A stretch of 64,000 bases of DNA from JANWXR01 sp964608265 (GTDB taxonomy: Bacteria; Chloroflexota; Anaerolineae; Anaerolineales; UBA6663): assembly GCA_964608265.1 (NCBI GenBank), contig CAZSNP010000001.1, positions 1-64,000 of the forward strand. The letters run 5' to 3'. The notes under the pieces are model-generated. The model was given only the letters and a program-made list of their open reading frames with translations, did not search any database and was not told the origin of the DNA. This document shows positions 50,599 to 58,496 of the stretch, piece after piece (within the stretch, counting starts at the first letter, position 1; each line of letters opens with the position of its first letter). The position numbers and the translations under genes are program-made.

Positions 50599-50621
50599 GA
50601 GACGCGCCACCGGCGCGTCTC
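50599..50621. repeat. REP-like palindrome, GAGACGCGCC family
   Basis: GAGACGCGCC-ACC-GGCGCGTCTC: same 10-bp arms as the copy at 45926, with one loop change. It lies directly before the hydrolase start. Confidence 0.8.
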
Positions 50622-50651
50622 TGTGAAGTAATGGTGAACCATCCGTTGAGA

Positions 50652-51449
50652 CTACCGATCCAGCAATGAACCGAGCACCGCGCCGCCGACCCCGCCGCTG
50701 CTTGAGCCGCCGGTGGAGGCATACGGCAGGATGGCCCTGGCCAGATTCTGTGTCGGCATGGTCTGCAGCCAGATGCGGCCCGGCCCGCGCAGAGTGGCCA
50801 GGAACAAGCCCTCGCCGCCGAAGAGGATGTTAGTGATGCCCTTCACCATTTCCACATCGAAGCCGACCGTCGGCTCGTACATCGCCACATGTCCGGTATC
50901 CACCTTGAGCATCTGATTGTTTTCGAGCGTGTACTCGACGATCTCGCCGTCGAGGCAGACGAAGGCCACCCCCGGCCCGGTGAGCTTCTGCATGATGAAG
51001 CCCTCGCCGCCGAAGAAGCCCGCCCCCAGTTTGCGCCGGAAGTGAATGTCGAGGCCGACGGTTTTTTCCGCGCACAGGAAGGCGGTCTTCTGGCAGATCA
51101 TCTGCTGCCCCTCGGCCAGCTGCACCGGCACGATCTTGCCGGGGAAGTCTGAGGCGAAGGCAACGATGCCCTTACCACCCGTGCTGGTGTACTCGACGAG
51201 GAAGAGCGACTCACCGCTGACGGCGCGCTTGAAGATGCCGCCCAGGCCACCGCCGCGCCCGCCGGTCTTCATGTCGATGTTGCTGCTCATCCACGACATG
51301 CCGCCGCTTTCGGAATAGACCGTTTCACCGGGATCAAGCTCGAGGATAACGGCCTGCAACGTCGAGCCGATGATCTTGTATTCCATGCCGGTGATGCCCC
51401 TGCCACTGCCGGTGACAACGGGATCGGGAAGGTCGAGACGATTGGTCAT
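50652..51449 (-). CDS. TIGR00266/AIM24 family protein
   Basis: The 265-aa protein starts at ATG 51449 behind AGGAG. The core begins MEYKIIGSTLQAVILELDPGETVYSESGGMSWMSSNI, the family hallmark. GGEGFIMQKLTGPG and GGEGLFLATLRGPGRIWLQTMP are repeated half-motifs. The family forms beta-prism-like barrels related to tryptophan-attenuation proteins and has no firm function. A Gly/Ser-rich C-terminal tail (STGGSSSGGVGGAVLGSLLD) is present. Confidence 0.9.
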   Translation of the reverse strand: MTNRLDLPDPVVTGSGRGITGMEYKIIGSTLQAVILELDPGETVYSESGGMSWMSSNIDMKTGGRGGGLGGIFKRAVSGESLFLVEYTSTGGKGIVAFASDFPGKIVPVQLAEGQQMICQKTAFLCAEKTVGLDIHFRRKLGAGFFGGEGFIMQKLTGPGVAFVCLDGEIVEYTLENNQMLKVDTGHVAMYEPTVGFDVEMVKGITNILFGGEGLFLATLRGPGRIWLQTMPTQNLARAILPYASTGGSSSGGVGGAVLGSLLDR

Positions 51450-51878
51450 TGGGAGGCTCCTGTGTTCGAGAAAGTGCCGGGATTATAGCGCCGTCGCCCT
51501 GACCCGGTTGAAGGTCAGGGCACAACCGGCTGACGCCTCACGCCGCGGCTGGCGGGGATGTTTCCAGCCGCTCGCGCTGTTCCCCCGATCAGGCCAGTAG
51601 CAGCAGCCGATGAAGTTGGCATCATGTACTCCGGGCTGAGGAGCGCTTCGAGCGCATGGGCGCCCGCAGCGGGTCGGATAGGGCTGTGCGCGTTTCCGGG
51701 CCGCTGGTGAAAACAAACGGCGCGTTGGCAGGTGCGGCCTGCCCGCATGCCACACCGTTCAGGCCGACCATGGACTTTGCAATCACCCTGAGATTAAGCC
51801 GTCTTGAGCGCAGGGAATTGGATAGGTGAAGTAAAATAGGGGCTGCCAGTTGTAACCTCGCCTGGGCGGAGTGTCAGC
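51450..51878. other. 429-bp intergenic region
   Basis: This gap between divergent genes contains no ORF with coding character, no clear hairpin terminator and no promoter with good spacing. A TAAAAT at 51832-51837 could be a -10 box for ppk. Nothing else is recognised. Confidence 0.5.
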
Positions 51879-54005
51879 ATGCCTGTCAAAGCCAAAGCCT
51901 CCAGGACGAATCTGGACGACCCCAAACTCTTCCTCAATCGCGAGTTGAGCCTGCTCGAGTTTCAACGACGCGTGTTGCAGGAAGCGCAAGACCCCAACAA
52001 CCCGTTGCTCGAACGCGTCAAATTCCTGGCCATCGTCGGCTCGAACCTGGATGAGTTCTTCATGGTGCGGGTGGGTGGATTGTGGCAGCAGGTGGATGCC
52101 GGCGTGGTGGAGATTTCCCCGGACGGCCTGACGCCCGCCGAACAGTTGGCCGCCATTCGAAAACTCGCGCACACGTTGATGTCGGAGGCCCGCGCGTCCT
52201 GGAGCAAGGATCTGCAACCCAGGCTGGCCGAGGCCGGGGTGCACATCCTCAACTACAGCCAGCTCGACGCCGGCCAGAAGGCGCGCGTTGACGAATACTT
52301 TGATCAGGTGGTCTTCCCGGTGCTCACCCCGCTGGCCTTCGACCCGGGACGACCTTTCCCGCACATCTCCAACCTCAGCCTCAACCTGGCCGTGCTCATC
52401 CGCGACAAGAAGAAGCAGGAGCGTTTTGCCCGGGTGAAGGTGCCCAACACCCTGCCGCGCCTCGTGCCGCTCAAGCGCTCCTCCGGGGCGACGCGCAAAG
52501 ACGGCACGGTGCCGCACAATCACTACTTCGTCTGGCTCGAGCAGGTCATCGCCGCGCATCTGCAAACCCTCTTCCCCGGCATGCAGATTGTCGAGGCCCA
52601 TCCGTTTCACGTCACGCGCGACGCCGACGTGGTGATCAAGGAACTGGAGGCTGCGGATCTGCTGGCCTCGATGGAGCAGACGGTGCGCGAACGCCGCTTC
52701 GGCTCGGTGGTGCGGGTGAAGATCACGGCCTCGATGCCCGAGCATGTGCGTGGTCTGCTGGTGAAGGAGCTGGAGGTTGACGCGAAGGACGTGTACGTCC
52801 TGAACGATCCGCTCGGTCTGTCGGATTTGCGCGCGCTGTACGGCGCGGTGGATCGCTACGACTTGAAGGACGCGCCCTTCGTGCCGGCGGTCCCGCCGCA
52901 ACTCAGCGGCAAGAGCATCAACGGCAATCTGTTTACGGCCATCCGCCAGAGCGACATCCTGCTGCATCACCCGTACGACTCATTCCTGCCGGTGATTGAT
53001 TTCCTCAAGCAGGCCGCCACCGACCCGGACGTGCTGGCCATCAAGCAGACACTGTACCGGGTGGGGCGCAACGCGCCGGTGGTGGAGGCGCTGCTCGAAG
53101 CCATCGAGAACGGCAAACAGGTAGCGGTGCTGGTGGAACTGAAAGCGCGCTTCGACGAGGAGAGCAACATCGGCTGGGCGCGCAAACTGGAAGACGAAGG
53201 CGTGCACGTGGTCTACGGGCTGCTCGGGCTGAAGACGCACAGCAAGATCGCGCTGGTGGTGCGCAAGGAGGGCGAGCGCATCCGCCGCTACGTGCACCTG
53301 GCCACCGGCAACTATAACGTTGTCACCTCGCAGATCTACACCGACATCGGCCTGTTCACCGCCGATGACGACATCGGCGCGGACGCCACGGATCTGTTCA
53401 ACTATCTCACCGGGTACAGCGCCAAGACCAGGTTCCGCAAACTCCTCGTCGCCCCCATCAACCTGCGCGAGCGGATGACGGAGCTGGTCGAGCGCGAGAT
53501 GAAGCTGGCCAAAGGCGGCAGGGAGGCGCGGCTGATTTTCAAGATGAATGCCCTGACCGACAAGGGCATGATCCAGCAACTCTATCGCGCCTCGCAGGCC
53601 GGGGTGAAGATCGAGCTGATCTGTCGCGGTATGTGCTGCCTGCGGCCCGGCGTGCCCGGCGTCAGCGACAACATCCGCGTCGTCAGCATCGTCGGGCGCT
53701 TCCTCGAGCACAGCCGCATCTACTTCTTCAACAACGGCGGCGACCACGAAATCTACATCGGCAGCGCGGATGTGATGACGCGCAACATTGACCGGCGCGT
53801 TGAAGTGCTCTTCCCGTTACAGGATCAGCGCCTGATCAGGCAAGTGCGTGAAGACATCCTCGGCGCTTACCTGGGCGATACGGTGAAGGCGCGCGAATTG
53901 TTGACGACCGGCGCCTACGAGTGGGTGCGGCCACGCAAGGATCAGGCGCAGTTCAGCGCGCAAGCCGTGCTGCTCAATCATCGGGCGAACGGCGGCCGGA
54001 CCTAA
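51879..54005 (+). CDS. ppk1: Polyphosphate kinase 1
   Basis: The 708-aa enzyme makes polyphosphate from ATP reversibly. The N-terminal domain has LFLNRELSLLEFQRRVL and VGSNLDEFFMVRVGGL. The two PLD-like C-terminal domains hold LKTHSKIALVVR (site of the phosphohistidine) and YVHLATGNYN. ICRGMCCLRPG and a final SADVMTRNIDRRVEVLFP stretch complete the family pattern. It stands alone; no exopolyphosphatase gene is adjacent. Confidence 0.95.
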   Translation: MPVKAKASRTNLDDPKLFLNRELSLLEFQRRVLQEAQDPNNPLLERVKFLAIVGSNLDEFFMVRVGGLWQQVDAGVVEISPDGLTPAEQLAAIRKLAHTLMSEARASWSKDLQPRLAEAGVHILNYSQLDAGQKARVDEYFDQVVFPVLTPLAFDPGRPFPHISNLSLNLAVLIRDKKKQERFARVKVPNTLPRLVPLKRSSGATRKDGTVPHNHYFVWLEQVIAAHLQTLFPGMQIVEAHPFHVTRDADVVIKELEAADLLASMEQTVRERRFGSVVRVKITASMPEHVRGLLVKELEVDAKDVYVLNDPLGLSDLRALYGAVDRYDLKDAPFVPAVPPQLSGKSINGNLFTAIRQSDILLHHPYDSFLPVIDFLKQAATDPDVLAIKQTLYRVGRNAPVVEALLEAIENGKQVAVLVELKARFDEESNIGWARKLEDEGVHVVYGLLGLKTHSKIALVVRKEGERIRRYVHLATGNYNVVTSQIYTDIGLFTADDDIGADATDLFNYLTGYSAKTRFRKLLVAPINLRERMTELVEREMKLAKGGREARLIFKMNALTDKGMIQQLYRASQAGVKIELICRGMCCLRPGVPGVSDNIRVVSIVGRFLEHSRIYFFNNGGDHEIYIGSADVMTRNIDRRVEVLFPLQDQRLIRQVREDILGAYLGDTVKARELLTTGAYEWVRPRKDQAQFSAQAVLLNHRANGGRT

Positions 54006-54010
54006 TCCCG

Positions 54011-55240
54011 TCACACCGTATCAATCGAATAGCCATAGCTGGGCGCCTGTGCCGGTTGATGGGCGGCGACCACGGCGCTATACAGCGATTCGTAGGCGTG
54101 GAGGGTGCGCGTGAGGGAATGGCGCCGCGCCCGTTCGAGGCTGGCCGCGCCAAACGCCGCCCACCGCTGAGGCACCGTTGCCAAGGCCCGCATCCACGCA
54201 GCGGCGTCGGCGACGCAGTTCGGGGCGAAGAGATATCCGTTGACGCCGTGGCTGACGAGTTCCGGTAAGGCGCGCGCCTCGGCGGCGAGCACCGGCCGGC
54301 CCGTCGCCATCGCCTCGATTGTGGCGATGCTCTGCAATTCCTGCGGGCTGGGCATGACGAAACAATCGGCGCTGTTCAACAGGGCGGGCAAGTCTTCGGC
54401 GGGCACATAGCCGGTGAAGGTCACGCGCTCCTCGACACCCAGCTCACGACTCAACCCGCGCAGCTCAGCCTCCGCCGGGCCGCGCCCACCGATGACGAGG
54501 CGCGCCTGAGTGTCCCCAACCGCCGCGAAGGCACGCAACATCACATCGAGTCGCTTCTCACGATCAATCCGGCCGACGTAAAGAAACGAGGGGGCCTCAA
54601 CGGGTACACCGTAACGAGCGCGCAGCGCCGCACGATCCAGGTCGGGCAGCGGGCGAAAACGCTGCACATCCACCCCGCACGAAATGGCGGTGATCGGGAC
54701 GCGCAGGGCCTCGCGGCGCAGGATGCTGGCAGCGGTCTCGGTCGGCGTCGTGACGGCGTCGAGTTGGTCGTACACGCGCGTCAGCCAGCCCCACAGCACG
54801 CGCGTGCAAACGGTGTGAAAGCCGGGCCGGAGCGTGATGGCGGGAAAGAAGTTGGCCAGCAAGTTGTCGGGCAGGAAGTGATTGGTGCCGACCACCGGCA
54901 GGCCGCGCTCCCGGGCAGCGCGCAACACGCTCTCGCTCAACAGGTAATGATCCTGCAGGTGCACCAACTCCGGTTGAAACTCGCTCAACACGCGGCCAAT
55001 GGCAGCTTCGGATGCGATGGCGATATATAGCGCCGGGTGAATCTGCGGAACGTGCCGGGCGGCGAGGCCATAGACCCGGACATCGCGAATGGTCGCGCGC
55101 GATGCGTGGCCCTGAGTCGAGGGCACAATGACGGCGACGCTGTGCCCGAGTTGAGCCAGCCCCTCGGCCAGGCGTATCGTGAACGAGGCCTGGCCGTTGG
55201 TCCCCGGGTAGTAGGTTTGGGTGGTGATGAGGAGGCGCAT
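54011..55240 (-). CDS. Glycosyltransferase family 4
   Basis: The 409-aa GT-B enzyme begins MRLLITTQTYYPGTNGQASFTIRLAEGL. The C-terminal half has FLYVGRIDREKRLDVMLRAF, GRGPAEAEL and VMPSPQELQSIATIEAMATGRPVLAAEA with the nucleotide-sugar Glu. Its pattern resembles alpha-glycosyltransferases that build glycolipids or mannosyl-inositides. It is coupled to the DedA gene three bases upstream, which suggests membrane-lipid work. Confidence 0.87.
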   Translation of the reverse strand: MRLLITTQTYYPGTNGQASFTIRLAEGLAQLGHSVAVIVPSTQGHASRATIRDVRVYGLAARHVPQIHPALYIAIASEAAIGRVLSEFQPELVHLQDHYLLSESVLRAARERGLPVVGTNHFLPDNLLANFFPAITLRPGFHTVCTRVLWGWLTRVYDQLDAVTTPTETAASILRREALRVPITAISCGVDVQRFRPLPDLDRAALRARYGVPVEAPSFLYVGRIDREKRLDVMLRAFAAVGDTQARLVIGGRGPAEAELRGLSRELGVEERVTFTGYVPAEDLPALLNSADCFVMPSPQELQSIATIEAMATGRPVLAAEARALPELVSHGVNGYLFAPNCVADAAAWMRALATVPQRWAAFGAASLERARRHSLTRTLHAYESLYSAVVAAHQPAQAPSYGYSIDTV

Positions 55241-55243
55241 GGG

Positions 55244-55840
55244 TTACGGGGCGTTGCCCGTAGTGGCGGCGTGTTGCGCGATGTAGCGCGAGATGAGCGC
55301 CACCATCACGACAGAGCCACCGAGCGTCGCCCACTGCAATCCGGTCTGCAGATTTTGAATCGATTGGCCGAAGAAGTAGCCGAAAGTGATCAGCCCGCCT
55401 GACCACACGCACTCGGCAACCCCCAATACGGCAAAGGCGCGCCGCCACGGCACGCGGGCCAGGCCGGCGGCCACCAGGGTTGGAATCATCATGCCGAGGG
55501 TGAGTTTGCCGGTGAAGAGCAGCCGTTCCGCGTGGATGTGCACCGCATCGCGCAGCCGCAGGATCACTTCCGGGCGCAGGCCGAAGCGCCGGCCGTGATG
55601 GGTGATCCACTCCAGCCTGCCAAGCCGTCCAAGTGAATACCACAGCGTGTCGCCGGTGAGGTTGCCGCCGGCCGCTGCGAGGAAAACTAACGGCACGCTG
55701 AAGTGACCGGTCGAGGCGGCCACCCCGGCCAGAAGCGTAAAGGCCGGCCCTTCGACCAAGATCAAGGCTGCCAACAAAAGATAGGCCCACCATCCCCAAT
55801 CTGCCAAGGCGCTCACCAGCGTCGCAATGTTCAGTTCCAT
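55244..55840 (-). CDS. DedA family (SNARE-associated) membrane protein
   Basis: The 198-aa protein has about five hydrophobic segments and the DedA pattern: EGPAFTLLAGVAASTG (re-entrant loop), GGNLTGDTLWYSLGRLGR and KLTLGMMIPTLVAAGLARVPWRRAFAVLG. DedA proteins act in undecaprenyl-phosphate or phospholipid transport. Its 3' end lies three bases before the glycosyltransferase start. Confidence 0.85.
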   Translation of the reverse strand: MELNIATLVSALADWGWWAYLLLAALILVEGPAFTLLAGVAASTGHFSVPLVFLAAAGGNLTGDTLWYSLGRLGRLEWITHHGRRFGLRPEVILRLRDAVHIHAERLLFTGKLTLGMMIPTLVAAGLARVPWRRAFAVLGVAECVWSGGLITFGYFFGQSIQNLQTGLQWATLGGSVVMVALISRYIAQHAATTGNAP

Positions 55841-56051
55841 GTGTGCGTCAAATTACCGGGGCCTGTTTAATGTCGGATTATGCCGGCCTTAGCCACAAAT
55901 GATCGAGCGGCTCGTCTGTGCCACCATACGGCCCAATGTGTAACCGGGTTGCTGTGAGTTAGGCCGAGCGAGCTTCACCGAGTTTCAAGTCTGAGACTCG
56001 GGCAGGCTTTGCGTCACGGCCATTCGCATTGATAATAGCACTACTATCGAA

Positions 56052-56372
56052 ATGACGAACAAGCCCCTATCCGATTATATCTTGCCTCCTGACCTCACCG
56101 ACACTGCGGCGCTGGCGGCCAACCGCGCCGGCGAGCTGGCCCCGGCGCAACAAGGCAGCCTGCGCGGGCGACTCTTACCGAGGTTGCTCGGCAATTTCAT
56201 CCCGCTGGCGATCTTTCTACCGATGCTGCTGTGTTTTGGCGCCGGGATGTTCGGTTCGTTCGTTTATGTGGGCCAGCGCGGGCATGCCGCCCTGATTCAA
56301 GGCGGGCGCTATCGGCTGTTTTACTTCCCGCGCAGCAAACGGGTGGTGGCGGTGGAGCCGCATCAGGTTTGA
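56052..56372 (+). CDS. Hypothetical single-TM protein, 106 aa
   Basis: No family was recognised. An N-terminal cytoplasmic part (about residues 1-45, with an Arg-rich RGRLLPRLLG) is followed by one TM helix (about 48-72) and a short tail with a basic patch (YFPRSKRV). It ends 12 bases before the aldo/keto reductase gene and has an AAAGGAG for it in between, so the two are co-transcribed. Confidence 0.55.
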   Translation: MTNKPLSDYILPPDLTDTAALAANRAGELAPAQQGSLRGRLLPRLLGNFIPLAIFLPMLLCFGAGMFGSFVYVGQRGHAALIQGGRYRLFYFPRSKRVVAVEPHQV

Positions 56373-56384
56373 AAGGAGCTTGAC

Positions 56385-57242
56385 ATGATCGCTCGATTAG
56401 TCTTTGGCCGCACCGGCCACCTCAGCACCCGCACGCTCTTCGGCGCAGCGGCGCTGGGCAACGTCACGCAGGCGGAGGCGGATGCCACGCTCGAGGTGCT
56501 GCTGCAGCACGGCGTCAATCACATTGACACCGCCGCCAGCTATGGCGACTCGGAGCTCCGCATTGGGCCGTGGATGAAGCAACACCGCAAAGATTTCTTC
56601 CTCGCCACCAAAACCGAGCAGCGCACGCGGCAGGCGGCGCGCGACTCCCTCCGGCGCTCGCTCGAACGGATGCAGACCGACTCGGTTGACCTGATCCAGT
56701 TGCACTCGCTGTCTGATCCGAAGGAATGGGAGGTGGCGCTCGGGCCGGGCGGGGCGCTGGAGGCGTGTATCGAAGCGCGCGAACAGGGACTGGTGCGCTT
56801 CATCGGCATCACCGGCCACGGCGTGACGATTGCCGCTATGCACCGCCGCGCGCTCGAACGCTTTGATTTCGACTCGGTGTTGTTGCCGTACAGCTACGTG
56901 CTGATGCAGAACCCGCACTACGCCGCCGATGTGGAGGCGCTGCTCGCGGTCTGCCGCGAGCGGAACGTCGCCGTGCAGACGATCAAATCCCTCGTCCGCC
57001 AGCCGTGGGAGGGCCGCCCGCAGACGCGGGCCACGTGGTACGAGCCGCTCGAAGATCAACCGGCGATTGACGCCGCCGTGCACTGGGTGCTGGGCAATCC
57101 GCAGGTCTTCCTCAACACCGTCGGTGACAATCACGTGTTGCCGCGCGTGCTGGAGTCCGCCGGCCGCTTCGGCGCCCGCCCTTCGGACTCCGTGATGCAG
57201 GCCATGCTGGCCGAGCAGGCGATGGCGCCGTTGTTTGTGTGA
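56385..57242 (+). CDS. Aldo/keto reductase
   Basis: This 285-aa protein carries the family tetrad: DTAASYGDSE (Asp and Tyr), ATKTE (Lys) and LIQLHSL (His). FGRTGHLSTRTLFGAAALG opens the barrel. It reduces carbonyls with NAD(P)H; substrate unknown. Start ATG 56385 follows AAAGGAG. Confidence 0.9.
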   Translation: MIARLVFGRTGHLSTRTLFGAAALGNVTQAEADATLEVLLQHGVNHIDTAASYGDSELRIGPWMKQHRKDFFLATKTEQRTRQAARDSLRRSLERMQTDSVDLIQLHSLSDPKEWEVALGPGGALEACIEAREQGLVRFIGITGHGVTIAAMHRRALERFDFDSVLLPYSYVLMQNPHYAADVEALLAVCRERNVAVQTIKSLVRQPWEGRPQTRATWYEPLEDQPAIDAAVHWVLGNPQVFLNTVGDNHVLPRVLESAGRFGARPSDSVMQAMLAEQAMAPLFV

Positions 57243-57244
57243 GG

Positions 57245-57918
57245 TCAATCCGGCAACGGCCCGCCTGTCATCAACGCCTGCGAGTACTCCTGCAAACGCG
57301 CGTCATCGTGGCTGCGAATGGTGGCGAGGAAGGGGAAGTCCTCCGGCGCCACCGTGAGCCTCGCCACCGGCGTCACCGGCTCGAAGCTGGCCAGTTGTGC
57401 CACGCGCACCTCCACCGGGCCAAAAGGGAAGGGGGCCTGCTCCACAAAGGTCTCGCGTGGTAACACGTAAACAGTGCCGGTGCGCCACGGTCGTTCGCGA
57501 AACGCGGCCCTGCCGACCGAGAAGAAGTACACGGGCTCGCCCACTTGCCCGCCCGCCACAATGCGGATGCAGCCGTTCATGATCGTCGTCGAGTAGCGGT
57601 CGCGATCGACGATGGCGAAGAACATCGGCCAGATGCCGTCAGCGGCAGCGTACACGGCTTTCTGGTTGCCGAACTCGTTGAGGTCGTTGGATTGGCGCGG
57701 CTCGAAGACGGCGATGTTTGCATCGCCCGAGCCGTGCAACGCCAGCGCGTGATGCTCCGCTGCGTAGCATAGGAATTGCCACTTGGGCGCGGCCAGGGTG
57801 TAGTCGATGATCGGGTTCGGGCCGCGCGATCGCGCACCGGCCAGCAGAACGTCGAACGAGTCGCGTCGTCAAGCGTCGCAGTTGGGCGGGGCATCCAGTA
57901 ATCGGGGAGTTGGAGCAT
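57245..57918 (-). pseudogene. Hypothetical protein split by a 1-nt frameshift
   Basis: From ATG 57918 the frame reads MLQLPDYWMPRPTATLDDATR. The sequence then continues in another frame as SFDVLLAGARSRGPNPIIDYTLAAPKWQFLCYAAEHH up to the end at 57245. The switch is near 57856-57860 and needs one lost base. The joined protein would be about 225 aa, soluble, with no catalytic motif I recognise. It may be a real mutation or a sequence error. Codon-level continuity on both sides favours one gene. Confidence 0.65.
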
Positions 57919-57926
57919 GGCTGCCT

Positions 57927-58448
57927 TCAATCTTTCACAACGAACATCCCATGCCACCGCGCTACTGTGGCGGCGTGCTCACGTGACCATGCCTCCCACA
58001 CGCCACGTACGTAACGCTCGACCAGTTCGGCGCGGGCCTGAGGGTTGGGGGCGTGGGCGATATCGGCAACCGTGAGTGACCTGGTGAAGTCGGGCGGGGT
58101 CAGCCAGTGAAACCGCCCATGCTTTTCGCCGGGCTTCGCGCGCAGCGCGCGTTGCCGTACCCATACCAGCCGCCCCGTGTCTGTGCCTTTCACGAACACG
58201 GCGTATAGCGCGATGAGATGCACGGCCACCGACCGCGTGGCCTGATTCGACGGTGTGCCCGGATGCTGCGCGGCGTACGCATCCACCAAGTGCTCGAGCG
58301 CGGGCGTGGAGGCGATGGGCGGCTCGCCGGCGAGCATAGCCGTGTAAATCGCCCAGCACGCCGCCGACGCGCCGAGGTAGCGATGGGTCGGGCCATCGCT
58401 CGCGGGCAGCCGCGCGCCGCAGCCGGGGCAGGGTTCGAGGGCTTTCAT
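57927..58448 (-). CDS. DUF5946 family protein
   Basis: The 173-aa protein starts MKALEPCPGCGARLPASDGPTHRYLGASAACWAIYT, with a CPGC zinc-knuckle-like pair. VDAYAAQHPG, SVAVHLIALYAVF and FHWLTPPDF follow in the order known for DUF5946. Function unknown. It is followed after eight bases by the frameshifted gene on the same strand. Confidence 0.75.
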   Translation of the reverse strand: MKALEPCPGCGARLPASDGPTHRYLGASAACWAIYTAMLAGEPPIASTPALEHLVDAYAAQHPGTPSNQATRSVAVHLIALYAVFVKGTDTGRLVWVRQRALRAKPGEKHGRFHWLTPPDFTRSLTVADIAHAPNPQARAELVERYVRGVWEAWSREHAATVARWHGMFVVKD

Positions 58449-58474
58449 CGTTATTCGCAGTTCAGCCTCGACGG

Positions 58475-58496
58475 GAGACGCCCCGCCGGGCGTCTC
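58475..58496. repeat. REP-like palindrome, GAGACGCCC variant
   Basis: GAGACGCCC-CGCC-GGGCGTCTC: 9-bp perfect arms and a 4-base loop. It overlaps the first base of the valS stop region and could act as a transcription terminator for valS. A related pair (AGACGCC/GGCGTCT) flanks 33450-33480 upstream of the peptidase gene. Confidence 0.75.

Noticed and set aside
51483..51755. Two short minus-strand ORFs in the gap before ppk1
   Set aside because: No ribosome site, low-quality composition and no partner operon; treated as intergenic.
57860..57925. In-frame TGA upstream of the 57245 gene as a third selenocysteine codon
   Set aside because: In the frame of SFDVLLAG a TGA is present, but no start codon with a ribosome site precedes it and no Cys position is conserved there. 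The ATG at 57918 reads naturally into the gene after a one-base shift.
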